The notes: generated by a model not told the origin, from the letters alone. A stretch of DNA of 33,757 nt from Chitinophaga pinensis (GCA_945889235.1 CAMDBK010000005.1:1-33757), one strand, 5' to 3'; shown: positions 1-8,860, counted from the stretch's first letter. Translations and numbers: made by a program.

Positions 1-1190
1 CCAAGCGGACGAATAAGGATTCCTTTTGAAATAAAAAACTGATACAATTCATTTCTCATCTTGCTGAAATAACCTGCTTCACCTTCAAACTCAATTGCGA
101 TAATAGTTCCAAGATGCCGAACTTCTTTCACTCTCTTGTCACTTCGAGCGTAGTCGAGAAGTCTTAGTTTCCCAGCAAATAATTTATGTTTTTCTGAAAT
201 GCACTGAATAGCTTTTAATGTTTCTTCTTTTTCCAGCAACTCAAGACTTGCAATTGAAACAGCACAGGCAAGCGGGTTAGCAGTGTAGGAATGTCCGTGA
301 AAAAATGTTTTCACTTTGTCAGATCCATCAGATAAAAACGCTTCATAGATTTTTTCAGAACAGGTGGTAATTCCTAACGGCATAACTCCACCAGTCAATC
401 CTTTTGACAGACAAAAAATATCAGGCTGCTCATATTGATAGTTACAGGCAAAGATTTTCCCTGTGCGGTAAAACCCTGTGAACACTTCATCAGCAATGGA
501 AATTACATTGTATTTTTTACAGAGCTCAAGCATTTTCCCGAGCAACTCAGGTGAATACATTTTCATTCCAGCTGTGCCCTGAATAAGTGGCTCAAAAATG
601 AAAGCAGCCACGTTGTTTTTCGCAAATAAATTCTCTAATTGTAGAAGCGTTTTGCTTTGCTCTAAAGGAAAATCCACAAACTCAACATCAAACAAAAACT
701 GTTGAAAGGGTGCTGTAAACGTGCTGCGTGCACTTGCACTCATCGCACCAAAAGTATCACCGTGATATGCGCCTTCTAATGCAACTAATTTTGTTTTTTT
801 TCGACCTGTGTTTTGCCAGTATTGAAAAGCCATTTTCAGCGCCACTTCAATAGCAGTAGAGCCATCATCTGAATAAAAAATCTTACTCTGATTTTCTGGC
901 AAATGCTTCAATAATTTTTCGGCAAGATTAACTGCCGGAGCATGGGTAAATCCCGCAAAAATAACTTGTTCAATTTTCGCAAACTGCTTATTAATTGCTT
1001 CCTGCAAATAAGGATGCGCATGCCCGTGCAGAGTTACCCACCACGATGAAATAGCGTCAATGTATTTCTTCCCGTTTTCATCAAAAAGATAAGCACCTTC
1101 CCCCCTGTCAATTACAATATTAAGGAACGCATCCTTCATTTGCGTGTAAGGATGCCAGACAAAATTTTTATCTTTTTCGGAAATATTCAT
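1..1190 (-). CDS. bioA: Adenosylmethionine-8-amino-7-oxononanoate aminotransferase, truncated at the window edge (C-terminus missing)
   Basis: Absent from the ORF track because it runs off the edge; translated by hand from ATG at 1190: MNISEKDKNFVWHPYTQMKDAF...SSWWVTLHGHAHPYLQEAI...GAYHGDTFGAMSAS...ADEVFTGFYRTGK...FFHGHSYTANPLACAVS...VRHLGTIIAIEF. WHPYTQM and HGHSYTANPLACA are BioA hallmarks. Confidence 0.93.
   Translation of the reverse strand, partial: MNISEKDKNFVWHPYTQMKDAFLNIVIDRGEGAYLFDENGKKYIDAISSWWVTLHGHAHPYLQEAINKQFAKIEQVIFAGFTHAPAVNLAEKLLKHLPENQSKIFYSDDGSTAIEVALKMAFQYWQNTGRKKTKLVALEGAYHGDTFGAMSASARSTFTAPFQQFLFDVEFVDFPLEQSKTLLQLENLFAKNNVAAFIFEPLIQGTAGMKMYSPELLGKMLELCKKYNVISIADEVFTGFYRTGKIFACNYQYEQPDIFCLSKGLTGGVMPLGITTCSEKIYEAFLSDGSDKVKTFFHGHSYTANPLACAVSIASLELLEKEETLKAIQCISEKHKLFAGKLRLLDYARSDKRVKEVRHLGTIIAIEFEGEAGYFSKMRNELYQFFISKGILIRPL
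137..163. repeat. REP-like repeat family A (TTCGACTACGCTC core), inside the bioA coding sequence
   Basis: Minus strand reads GACTTCTCGACTACGCTCGAAGTGACAA; core shared with 29084-29147 and 33624-33651. Confidence 0.8.
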
Positions 1191-1198
1191 TTTTATTT

Positions 1199-1258
1199 AG
1201 CCACTAATTACACGAATTAGCACGAATTAATTAGTGAAAATCAGTGTAATTAGTGGCT
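1199..1258. repeat. Inverted repeat with perfect 15-bp arms between ndh and bioA (family E)
   Basis: AGCCACTAATTACAC (1199-1213) pairs with GTGTAATTAGTGGCT (1244-1258); the spacer contains direct copies of CACGAATTA. Confidence 0.88.
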
Positions 1259-1271
1259 CATTTTTTTGTGG

Positions 1272-2543
1272 CTACTTTTTAAAAGGTCTTATAATCAATC
1301 GCACTCCGCGATCATAATTAAAATAACTCCACATCCAGTTAACCAATGTTACCGCACGATTCCGCCAGCCAACCAATGCCATCAGGTGGACAAACATCCA
1401 CACAAACCAGGCAAGAATTCCCTGCATTTTCATAAACGGAAGTTCTACTACTGCCTTATTTCTTCCGATTGTTGCCATAGAGCCAAGGTCTTTATATCTA
1501 AACGCTTTCAATGGTTTCTGCAGAAGAATATTTTTAATATTTTTCGCTAGTAAACTTCCCTGTTGCATGGCAACCTGAGCAACCATCGGATGACCTTTGG
1601 TAAATCGTTCATCATTGGTTTGTGATGCAACATCACCTATCGCAAAAACGTTTTCATATCCTTTCACACGATTGAATTCATCAACAGTTAATCTTTTATT
1701 TCTGAGGGGAACATCACCATCAATTCCCTTTACCATTGCGCCTTCCACACCCGCTGCCCAAATCACAGTTGCAGAGATTAAATCATTATTTGTATTTGTC
1801 TTCACTAGTTCTCCATCATAATCCTGAACAGCTGTATTCAGTAAAACTTTTACTCCAAGCCCTGAAAGAAATTCCAAAGTACTGTCAGACGAAACTTCTG
1901 AAAGTGCCGGCAACAAACGTGTTCCTGCTTCAAGCAAATGAATATTCATTCTATCCGAATCAAGTCCGGGATAATCCGCAGGAAGAACATGCAACTTCAT
2001 TTCAGCCAGTGCTCCCGCTAATTCTACGCCTGTAGGTCCGCCACCAACTACAACAAAATTCAAGAGCTTTTCAGATTCGTTCACATCTTTTGTAAGCATC
2101 GCTTTTTCAAAGTTCTGCAATATCAGACTGCGCAGGTCAAGCGCCTGAGGAATGGTTTTCATGGGCATACTTTTCTCTTCCACATTCTTCAACCCGAAGT
2201 AACCGGTTTGTGAACCTGTGGCAATAACAAGGTAATCGTATTTCAGTTCTCCAATGCTGGTAAGCACGGTTTTTTTCTCCGAAATAATTTCCTGCACTTC
2301 TGTCATTCTGAATTCAAAATTGATTTGATTTCTGAAAATTTTCCGGATAGGAAAAGCAATAGAATCGGGCTCTAATCCTGATGAAGCAACCTGATAAAGC
2401 AGCGGTTGAAACGTGTGGTAATTATTGCGGTCAATTAATACAACCTGAACCTGAATTTTTTTCAGAGAACTTGCAAGTCTTAAGCCACCAAAGCCGCCAC
2501 CAACAATTACAACACGGGGAAGTTTTGTTTCAGGAATATTCAT
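1272..2543 (-). CDS. ndh: Type II NADH:quinone oxidoreductase (NDH-2), FAD-dependent
   Basis: MNIPETKLPRVVIVGGGFGGLRLASSLKK (FAD GxGxxG), NFVVVGGGPTGVELAGAL (NAD site), VFAIGDVA. The track start at 2612 overlaps the divergent gene; MNIPETK at 2543 is more plausible. Confidence 0.88.
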   Translation of the reverse strand: MNIPETKLPRVVIVGGGFGGLRLASSLKKIQVQVVLIDRNNYHTFQPLLYQVASSGLEPDSIAFPIRKIFRNQINFEFRMTEVQEIISEKKTVLTSIGELKYDYLVIATGSQTGYFGLKNVEEKSMPMKTIPQALDLRSLILQNFEKAMLTKDVNESEKLLNFVVVGGGPTGVELAGALAEMKLHVLPADYPGLDSDRMNIHLLEAGTRLLPALSEVSSDSTLEFLSGLGVKVLLNTAVQDYDGELVKTNTNNDLISATVIWAAGVEGAMVKGIDGDVPLRNKRLTVDEFNRVKGYENVFAIGDVASQTNDERFTKGHPMVAQVAMQQGSLLAKNIKNILLQKPLKAFRYKDLGSMATIGRNKAVVELPFMKMQGILAWFVWMFVHLMALVGWRNRAVTLVNWMWSYFNYDRGVRLIIRPFKK

Positions 2544-2593
2544 AGAGCGTAAATATAGATTCATTCCTTCAAATCCGCGAACTTCAAATTTTC

Positions 2594-2601
2594 TATATTT
2601 G
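2594..2601 (+). promoter_or_regulatory. Bacteroidota-type -7 box TATATTTG
   Basis: Matches TAnnTTTG, about 25 nt upstream of the ATG at 2626. Confidence 0.55.
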
Positions 2602-2625
2602 ACAACAAACAAAAAACTTTTTCTT

Positions 2626-3546
2626 ATGAAAAAATGGATCTTAAGAATTCTTCTTTTTATAGTTATACTAATGGGCGGATATACTTCTCTCTACTGGCAA
2701 AATGATATTCCTCTTGAAACGCTGAAAAAGAAATATTGCAATGAACAATCAAAATTTATTGATGTAAACGGACAGCAAATTCATTATCGCGATGAAGGTA
2801 GCGGTTACCCGCTGGTACTGGTTCATGGCACATCTTCTTCGCTACACACCTGGGATGCGTGGGTTAATGAGCTGAAAAAAGATTTCCGCGTTATACGTAT
2901 GGACATTCCTGCTTTTGGAATTACAGGTGAAACAAAAGAACGGAATTACACCATTGAAAACTATGTTACATTTATAGATGATTTTACACACACTTTAGGT
3001 GTCGACACTTTTTACCTTGCCGGAAATTCACTGGGCGGAGAAATTACCTGGAATTATGCGTATACGCATCCTGAGAAAGTCAAGAAAATGATTTTGATTG
3101 ACGCTGCCGGGTATCAACGCACGAATGGAAAACCACTTGCATTTATTATTGCTGAAACTCCGGTTTTAAATAAGGTGATGACAAAAATTACTCCGAAAAG
3201 GATTATCCAAAAATCAATGCTCGGTATTTATTATGACGATAATAAAGTGACGGATGAATTGGTGAATCATTATTTTGAAATTCTGCTGCGACCCGGAAAT
3301 CGCCATGCTTTTGCAGATCGTGTTAGAGTAATAAAATATGAAGCAGAAGAAAAAGTTAACAAAATAAAAACGCCAACTCTTATTCAGTGGGGAACTTATG
3401 ATACATGGATTTTACCGATAGACGCTGAAAAATTCAAAAAAGATATTGTGGAATCAGAAGTGAAATACTATGCTGCCGGGCATGTACCGATGGAAGAGTT
3501 ACCTGTTGAAACGGCTAAAGATGCCCGCGATTTTTTGTTGAAATAA
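2626..3546 (+). CDS. Alpha/beta-fold hydrolase with N-terminal membrane anchor
   Basis: GNSLGGEI nucleophile elbow, HGTSSSLHTWDAW oxyanion region, GHVPMEELP catalytic His. ATG at 2626 (MKKWILR...) preferred over the TTG at 2599. Confidence 0.85.
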   Translation: MKKWILRILLFIVILMGGYTSLYWQNDIPLETLKKKYCNEQSKFIDVNGQQIHYRDEGSGYPLVLVHGTSSSLHTWDAWVNELKKDFRVIRMDIPAFGITGETKERNYTIENYVTFIDDFTHTLGVDTFYLAGNSLGGEITWNYAYTHPEKVKKMILIDAAGYQRTNGKPLAFIIAETPVLNKVMTKITPKRIIQKSMLGIYYDDNKVTDELVNHYFEILLRPGNRHAFADRVRVIKYEAEEKVNKIKTPTLIQWGTYDTWILPIDAEKFKKDIVESEVKYYAAGHVPMEELPVETAKDARDFLLK

Positions 3547-3559
3547 ATTCAGATTTATC

Positions 3560-4267
3560 GTGAACCTTAACTCCAGACGCGATTTAGTTTTTATCACCCT
3601 TGCAGGTTTTTTTATTACTAACGCAATAGTTGCAGAACTTATTGGTGGCAAGCTTTTTCAGGTGGGACCATTTGTGCAGAGCATCGGCATTATGTTGTGG
3701 CCTGTTGTGTTTCTTACAACTGATTTGGTAAACGAATATTATGGTCCGCAAGGTGTACGCAGACTTACCTTACTCACTGTTTCGTTGATTGGCTATACGT
3801 TTATTTTGCTGGCACTTGCCATGCTGGTTACAGCCACGCCTTTCTCACCTGTTTCAACTGAAAGTTTTCAAAAGGTTTTTGGTCAATCACTATGGATAAT
3901 TATTGGAAGTATCACAGCTTTCCTGACTTCGCAGTTGGTAGATGTAAGCATATTCTGGGCTTTACGAAACAGGACAGGAAGTAAAATGATATGGCTGCGC
4001 GCAACAGGTTCTACTATTGTTTCCCAATTGATTGATACGTTTATTGTGCAGGGAATTGCTTTTGTAATTCCAGGTGTTTGGACTATGGATGAATATTTAA
4101 AAAATGCTTCAGCAGGTTATGTTTTTAAACTTGGAGTTGCCATTGCAATTACTCCACTCATTTATCTTTTGCACTACCTGATTGACCGATACATTGGCGA
4201 AAAAGAGAGCCACGATATTATTAAGCATATCGCAGAAGAAGCGCTGCACCACAAGGTAAAAGAATAA
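3560..4267 (+). CDS. yhhQ: Queuosine precursor transporter family (YhhQ-like) membrane protein
   Basis: Hydrophobic 235 aa; TNAIVAELIGGKLFQ, WPVVFLTTDLVNEYYG, STIVSQLIDTFIVQ are YhhQ-family signatures; GTG start. Confidence 0.85.
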   Translation: MNLNSRRDLVFITLAGFFITNAIVAELIGGKLFQVGPFVQSIGIMLWPVVFLTTDLVNEYYGPQGVRRLTLLTVSLIGYTFILLALAMLVTATPFSPVSTESFQKVFGQSLWIIIGSITAFLTSQLVDVSIFWALRNRTGSKMIWLRATGSTIVSQLIDTFIVQGIAFVIPGVWTMDEYLKNASAGYVFKLGVAIAITPLIYLLHYLIDRYIGEKESHDIIKHIAEEALHHKVKE

Positions 4268-4268
4268 A

Positions 4269-5390
4269 TTATTTCAATGTTTTTTCAATAGATTGCCAGA
4301 GTTCATCAGCCGTTTTATCCCATGTAAATCGATGGCTCTGCTCCTGCCCTTCCCTAATTAATTGTGTTTTCACTTGTTCATCCGTTGTTATTCTTTTCAT
4401 TGCAGATGCAATATCATCCACTGAAAAGGGATTGACTAATAATGCTGCTTTGCCTGCAACTTCTGGCAATGAAGTGGTATTGCTACAAATTACAGGAACG
4501 TTGCAACGCATTGCTTCAACAACGGGAATTCCGAAACCCTCAAAATAAGAGACATAAACCAGCGCTTCGGCAGAAGCAAGAACATTTACCAAATCTTCTT
4601 CCGAAAGTCTACCTGTAAAAATAACATCATCCTTATATTGCATCCCGGAATATGCTTCTTCCATTTCTGAAGTCCACCATTTCTTTTTACCTGAAACAAG
4701 CAACTTGTAATTGCTTCCGTTCTTTTTAAATTCATCAAAAGCGCGAAAAAGATTTTGTAAATTCTTGCGCTGATGCTGCGCTCCCACATAAATAAAATAC
4801 GGACAGTTGTGACTGAACGTATGCCTGATATGTTTTTTTATTTCTTCATTTACAGGTTTAAAATTTTCATTGCACCCATTATAAACCACATCAATTTTAT
4901 TGGGTTCAATCCCATATTGCTGCGAAATATCTTTTTTAGAAAACTCTGAAACGGTTGCAATCCTTGCAGCTTTCTTTGCATACTTTGGAAAATAGTGACG
5001 GTAATATTTACTGTACAGAAAAGGTAAATCCTGTGGATAATGCTGAAAATTCAAATCGTGCATAACCGGGATTTGCGGCACATCTGTAGAGAGTGAGAGA
5101 TAGCCATCAGGCGAAAGAAATAAATCTGCCTTGTGTTTTTTCAACGCAGCGGAAACAGAAAATTCAAACCACCAATACCACAAAAACGGATGACGCGATT
5201 GAGGAAAAAGTGCAACAGGTGTAATGTTCTCAGAGAAAATAAATTCTTCGTGCCAGGGCCGATCAAAGAAAAAAATGAATTGATGTTCGGGATGGTTTTT
5301 GGTAATACGTTTCAGTGTTTCAAAACTGAAACGCCCGATACCTTCGAGTTTATTATGCAGTAATAGTCGGGTGTTTACCGCTATAATCAT
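4269..5390 (-). CDS. Glycosyltransferase family 4/1 (GT-B)
   Basis: IYVGAQHQRKNLQNLFRAF, VIFTGRLSEEDLVNVLASAEALVYVSYFEGFGIPVVEAMRCNVPVICSNTTSLPEVAG. Confidence 0.88.
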   Translation of the reverse strand: MIIAVNTRLLLHNKLEGIGRFSFETLKRITKNHPEHQFIFFFDRPWHEEFIFSENITPVALFPQSRHPFLWYWWFEFSVSAALKKHKADLFLSPDGYLSLSTDVPQIPVMHDLNFQHYPQDLPFLYSKYYRHYFPKYAKKAARIATVSEFSKKDISQQYGIEPNKIDVVYNGCNENFKPVNEEIKKHIRHTFSHNCPYFIYVGAQHQRKNLQNLFRAFDEFKKNGSNYKLLVSGKKKWWTSEMEEAYSGMQYKDDVIFTGRLSEEDLVNVLASAEALVYVSYFEGFGIPVVEAMRCNVPVICSNTTSLPEVAGKAALLVNPFSVDDIASAMKRITTDEQVKTQLIREGQEQSHRFTWDKTADELWQSIEKTLK

Positions 5391-6301
5391 TTATATTCTG
5401 CTGCTTTATCTCCCTCTCCTTTGGAGAGGGCTGGGGTGAGGCTTATCTCCAGCCAGTAAGAACCTCCGTGCTTTTCAATTCTGTTATCTAATTTCTGCCA
5501 AACAGGGTTTAGTTTTGCAGCCAGGTCAGCAGTTTCAGAAACATAAAAACAGGGCATCAGTGTTTTATAACGTTGCGGGTTGGCTGCAATCATCGCAGCT
5601 AAAACATATTGCTCGTTATAAAAACGCTCTGTCATAAATTGGGGGTAATCATACGGCAGGTATATATCATGCACATGAACAATAACGCCTGATTTTAATT
5701 GCGGCAATATTTCAAGGAACACAACTGTAACATCGGAGTTAGGAAAACAACGGTGTGAATTATCAATAAAAAGTATGTCGCCTTTTTCCAATGATTTAAA
5801 AATAGAAAGGTCTGTTTTCTCCAACGGTTGGCGAATAACTTCATCAGCAAGCTGATCAATTTCTGCCCGTGGCATTGGGTCAATGGAAGTAATTTTTGTT
5901 TGCTGACTGTGTTTGCTTTTAGCGCTGAAAGCAACTTTGGTGGAGTTGCCGCTTCCCACTTCCATGTAACGTTTGGGTTTATATTCTGCTATAATTGAAT
6001 ACAAGGAAATCATATCCAATCCCGGAAAAAATGAATTGTTCCAGTATGGTGTTTGCGGATTTTCCTGCTCGTATTTCCACGCAGAAAAATCATCCACATA
6101 GTTTTTAAACTTCTCCAGCAATGAAGAATAGCGCTCATTTCCGGAAACAAATATTTCATTTAAAACAGGAATAGGATTTTGTTTGCTGTAGCGCGGAACA
6201 GCCTGAACAGGATAATCCAGATGAACAGTCTGAAATTTAGGACTGAGGAAACGGTAGATGTCTTTTACTGAATTTGCCATAAAAATAGAAAAGGCAAACA
6301 T
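5387..6301 (-). CDS. Class I SAM-dependent methyltransferase-like protein
   Basis: YMEVGSGNSTKVAFSAK, ITSIDPMPR, DILFIDNSHR; overlaps the downstream glycosyltransferase start (ATGA). C-terminal tail SLTPALSKGEGDKA is repeat-encoded. Confidence 0.75.
   Translation of the reverse strand: MFAFSIFMANSVKDIYRFLSPKFQTVHLDYPVQAVPRYSKQNPIPVLNEIFVSGNERYSSLLEKFKNYVDDFSAWKYEQENPQTPYWNNSFFPGLDMISLYSIIAEYKPKRYMEVGSGNSTKVAFSAKSKHSQQTKITSIDPMPRAEIDQLADEVIRQPLEKTDLSIFKSLEKGDILFIDNSHRCFPNSDVTVVFLEILPQLKSGVIVHVHDIYLPYDYPQFMTERFYNEQYVLAAMIAANPQRYKTLMPCFYVSETADLAAKLNPVWQKLDNRIEKHGGSYWLEISLTPALSKGEGDKAAEYK
5412..5444. repeat. Repeat family B, copy 1 (CCCTCTCCTTTGGAGAGGGCTGGGGTGAGGCTT)
   Basis: Perfect 8-bp hairpin CCCTCTCC-TTT-GGAGAGGG plus a GGTGAGGCTT tail; near-identical inverted copy at 8461-8492. 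Confidence 0.92.
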
Positions 6302-6329
6302 AAGAATTTCAGAGGTTCATAAATTACAC

Positions 6330-6337
6330 TACTTTTG
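6330..6337 (+). promoter_or_regulatory. Bacteroidota-type -7 box TACTTTTG
   Basis: Matches TAnnTTTG, 24 nt upstream of the carbamoyltransferase ATG. Confidence 0.5.
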
Positions 6338-6360
6338 GCGCTCAAATTTCAAAGAAAACA

Positions 6361-8223
6361 ATGCCTAAAATACTCGGCATATCAGCATTTTACCACGACT
6401 CGGCTGCTGCCATCCTTGATGACGGTAAGATTATAGCTGCCGCGCAAGAAGAGCGCTTCACACGCAAAAAGCATACACCTGATTTTCCGGTGGAGGCTGT
6501 AAAATATTGTCTGGAACAAAGCGGATTCTCCATTGATGAGCTGGATGCCATTGTCTTTTACGACAAGCCCCTGCTTAAATTTGAGCGACTGCTGGAAACG
6601 TATTATGCCTTCGCTCCAAAAGGTTTGGTTTCTTTTCTCACCGCCATTCCGGTGTGGGCAAAAGAGAAACTGTTTTTGAAGAAAATGATTTTTGATGAAC
6701 TCAAAAATGTGGGCGATTACGATAAGAAAAAAGTAAAGCTGCTTTTTCCTGAGCATCATCTTTCGCATGCAGCCAGTGCATTTTTTCCTTCGCCTTTTGA
6801 AGATGCAGCTGTGCTTACCATTGATGGAGTTGGCGAATGGGCAACTGCATCTATTGCACACGGAAAAGGAAATGATTTAAAGTTTTTAAAAGAATTAAAG
6901 TTCCCACATTCGGTTGGTTTGCTGTATTCTGCGTTCACCTATTACCTAGGTTTTACAGTTAATTCAGGTGAATATAAATTGATGGGATTGGCTCCTTACG
7001 GAAATCCCGATGCAGAGCAAACAAGGAATTATATAAAACTTATTAAAGAGAATCTGGTAGATATAAAAGATGATGGTTCTATCCACCTAAATCAGGATTA
7101 TTTCAATTATGCAACAGGCTTGCGCATGGTGCATGACGCTAAGTTTGATGCGCTTTTCGGGATGAAGAAACGCGGTGGTGAAGGCGAACTGGAGCAACAT
7201 CATTGCAATCTTGCATTTGCCATACAGGAAGTAACAGAGGAGATTGTTTTAAAAATGGCTGCCGAAGCAAAACGCCTGACAGGCTCTAAATACCTGTGCA
7301 TGGCAGGCGGAGTGGCACTCAATTGCGTTGCCAATGGGAAACTGTTACGTGCAAAATTATTTGATGATATTTTTATCCAGCCTGCTGCCGGAGATGCAGG
7401 TGGAGCATTAGGAGCAGCGCAGGCAATGCATTATATGTATTTCGGTGCGGAGCGCAAACCAAGCGGCAAGATGGATGACATGCTTGGTTCTTATCTTGGT
7501 CCTGAGTATTCCGACAAAGAAATAGAAATAATGGCGCGCAAACATAAAGCGCCTTTTCATAAAATTGCTTTTAGTGATTTGGCAAAACGCGCGGCTGATT
7601 TATTAGCCGAAGGAAATGTTGTAGGCTGGTTTCAGGGAAGAATGGAATTTGGTCCGCGAGCTTTGGGAAACCGCAGTATACTTGGTGATGCACGCAATGC
7701 AGAAATGCAGAAAAAACTAAATCTGAAAATAAAATACCGTGAAGGGTTCCGCCCGTTTGCGCCTTCAGTTTTAGCAGAAGATTGCAAAGATTATTTTGAG
7801 CTGGAAGGCATTTCACCTTACATGCTGATGATAGCTCCTGTTAAGAAAGAACGCAGAAAAGAACTTCCTGCCAACTATCACGATTTGCCTTTGTGGGAAC
7901 GACTTTATTATCTTCGCAGTGATATACAATCGGTAACGCACCTTGATTTTTCAGCACGGATACAAACGGTTCATAAAGAAACCAACCCGCGCTACTGGGA
8001 ATTGATAAACGCATTTAAACAAAAGACAGGTTATGGTCTGGTGGTAAACACCAGTTTCAATGTGCGTGGGGAGCCCGTGGTTTGCACTCCCGAAGATGCT
8101 TACCGATGCTTTATGCGCACCGAAATGGATTACTTAGTCGTTGGTGATTATTTGTTTACCAAAACCGAGCAACCAAGCTGGCAGGAACGGGATAAATGGA
8201 TGGAAGAATTTAAGCTCGATTAG
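6361..8223 (+). CDS. Carbamoyltransferase, NodU/CmcH family
   Basis: MPKILGISAFYHDSAAAILDDGKIIAAAQEERFTRKKHTPDFP; HHLSHAASAFFPSPF; GGVALNCVANGK; GRMEFGPRALGNRSILGDAR; EGFRPFAPSVL; NTSFNVRGEPVVCTPEDA. Confidence 0.95.
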   Translation: MPKILGISAFYHDSAAAILDDGKIIAAAQEERFTRKKHTPDFPVEAVKYCLEQSGFSIDELDAIVFYDKPLLKFERLLETYYAFAPKGLVSFLTAIPVWAKEKLFLKKMIFDELKNVGDYDKKKVKLLFPEHHLSHAASAFFPSPFEDAAVLTIDGVGEWATASIAHGKGNDLKFLKELKFPHSVGLLYSAFTYYLGFTVNSGEYKLMGLAPYGNPDAEQTRNYIKLIKENLVDIKDDGSIHLNQDYFNYATGLRMVHDAKFDALFGMKKRGGEGELEQHHCNLAFAIQEVTEEIVLKMAAEAKRLTGSKYLCMAGGVALNCVANGKLLRAKLFDDIFIQPAAGDAGGALGAAQAMHYMYFGAERKPSGKMDDMLGSYLGPEYSDKEIEIMARKHKAPFHKIAFSDLAKRAADLLAEGNVVGWFQGRMEFGPRALGNRSILGDARNAEMQKKLNLKIKYREGFRPFAPSVLAEDCKDYFELEGISPYMLMIAPVKKERRKELPANYHDLPLWERLYYLRSDIQSVTHLDFSARIQTVHKETNPRYWELINAFKQKTGYGLVVNTSFNVRGEPVVCTPEDAYRCFMRTEMDYLVVGDYLFTKTEQPSWQERDKWMEEFKLD

Positions 8224-8268
8224 ATAATTTGAAAATTTGAAAATGAAATAATTCTAACAAACAAAAAA

Positions 8269-8302
8269 CTTTCTAAACTTTTTAACCTTCTAAACTTTTC
8301 AA
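8269..8302. repeat. Imperfect 17-bp tandem duplication upstream of the DUF5989-like ORF
   Basis: CTTTCTAAACTTTTTAA (8269-8285) followed directly by CCTTCTAAACTTTTCAA (8286-8302). Confidence 0.7.
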
Positions 8303-8312
8303 CTTAATTAAC

Positions 8313-8462
8313 ATGGATTTCTTAAAAGACTTATGGATGTTCCTGAAGGAACGTAAAAAATGGTGGCTAGCGCCTATCGTCATTGTATTAGTTCTGCTCG
8401 GAATGCTGATTGTATTTGGTGGTGGAAGCGCAGTTGCACCTTTTGTTTACACATTGTTTTAA
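8313..8462 (+). CDS. 49-aa membrane protein, DUF5989-like, partner of NodU-type carbamoyltransferases
   Basis: Absent from the ORF track (too short). MDFLKDLWMFLKERKKWWLAPIVIVLVLLGMLIVFGGGSAVAPFVYTLF*; the FLKERKKWWL...P + one TM helix + SAVAPFIY-type tail is typical of DUF5989 next to NodU. Confidence 0.85.
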   Translation: MDFLKDLWMFLKERKKWWLAPIVIVLVLLGMLIVFGGGSAVAPFVYTLF

Positions 8463-8492
8463 GCCTCACCCTGCCCTCTCCAAAGGAGAGGG
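8461..8492. repeat. Repeat family B, copy 2 (inverted relative to copy 1)
   Basis: AAGCCTCACCCTGCCCTCTCCAAAGGAGAGGG, reverse complement of 5412-5444 apart from small differences; begins within the DUF5989-like stop codon. Confidence 0.92.
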
Positions 8493-8500
8493 TTACAACT

Positions 8501-8860
8501 ATGACAAAAGAAAAAAACCTTGAAACTATGCTCACCATTGCGGTGGGATTTATTGTTTTGTTTTTAGTTTCGGCAAAACAGTGGATGCTGTATGTTGCAT
8601 TAGGAATTGGATTAACCGGAATGTTTTCCGATTTTCTTTCTTCCAAAATTTCTTGGGCCTGGTATAAATTAGCTGAAGTATTGGGAATGATTGTACCGAA
8701 GATTTTGCTAAGTGTTGTGTTTTATATTTTTCTTTTTCCCATTGCATTGCTTTCCCGCATTGGCAACAAAGACCCGATGAAATTGAAGAAGGGCTACACC
8801 TCTTATTATTCTGACAGAACAACGGAATTTAAGAAAGAGGATTTTGAGAAGACCTGGTAG
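8501..8860 (+). CDS. SxtJ-family membrane protein
   Basis: MTKEKNLETMLTIAVGFIVLFLVSAKQWMLYVALGIGLTGMFSDFLSSKISWAWYKLAEVLGMIVPKILLSVVFYIFLFPIALLSRI; the track start at 8360 reads through the DUF5989-like gene and the family B repeat, so ATG 8501 is preferred. Confidence 0.82.
   Translation: MTKEKNLETMLTIAVGFIVLFLVSAKQWMLYVALGIGLTGMFSDFLSSKISWAWYKLAEVLGMIVPKILLSVVFYIFLFPIALLSRIGNKDPMKLKKGYTSYYSDRTTEFKKEDFEKTW

Noticed and set aside
1266-1550. 94-aa plus-strand ORF and neighbours at 1597 and 1736
   Set aside because: Antisense to the clear NDH-2 gene.
6382-6861. 159-aa minus-strand ORF
   Set aside because: Shadow ORF opposite the highly conserved NodU carbamoyltransferase.
5412-8492. Transposon bounded by family B repeats
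   Set aside because: No transposase, target-site duplication or cargo boundary seen; the repeats look like dispersed short elements.
8360-8500. N-terminal extension of the SxtJ-like ORF
   Set aside because: It reads through the DUF5989-like gene in another frame and the family B repeat; ATG 8501 gives the expected protein.
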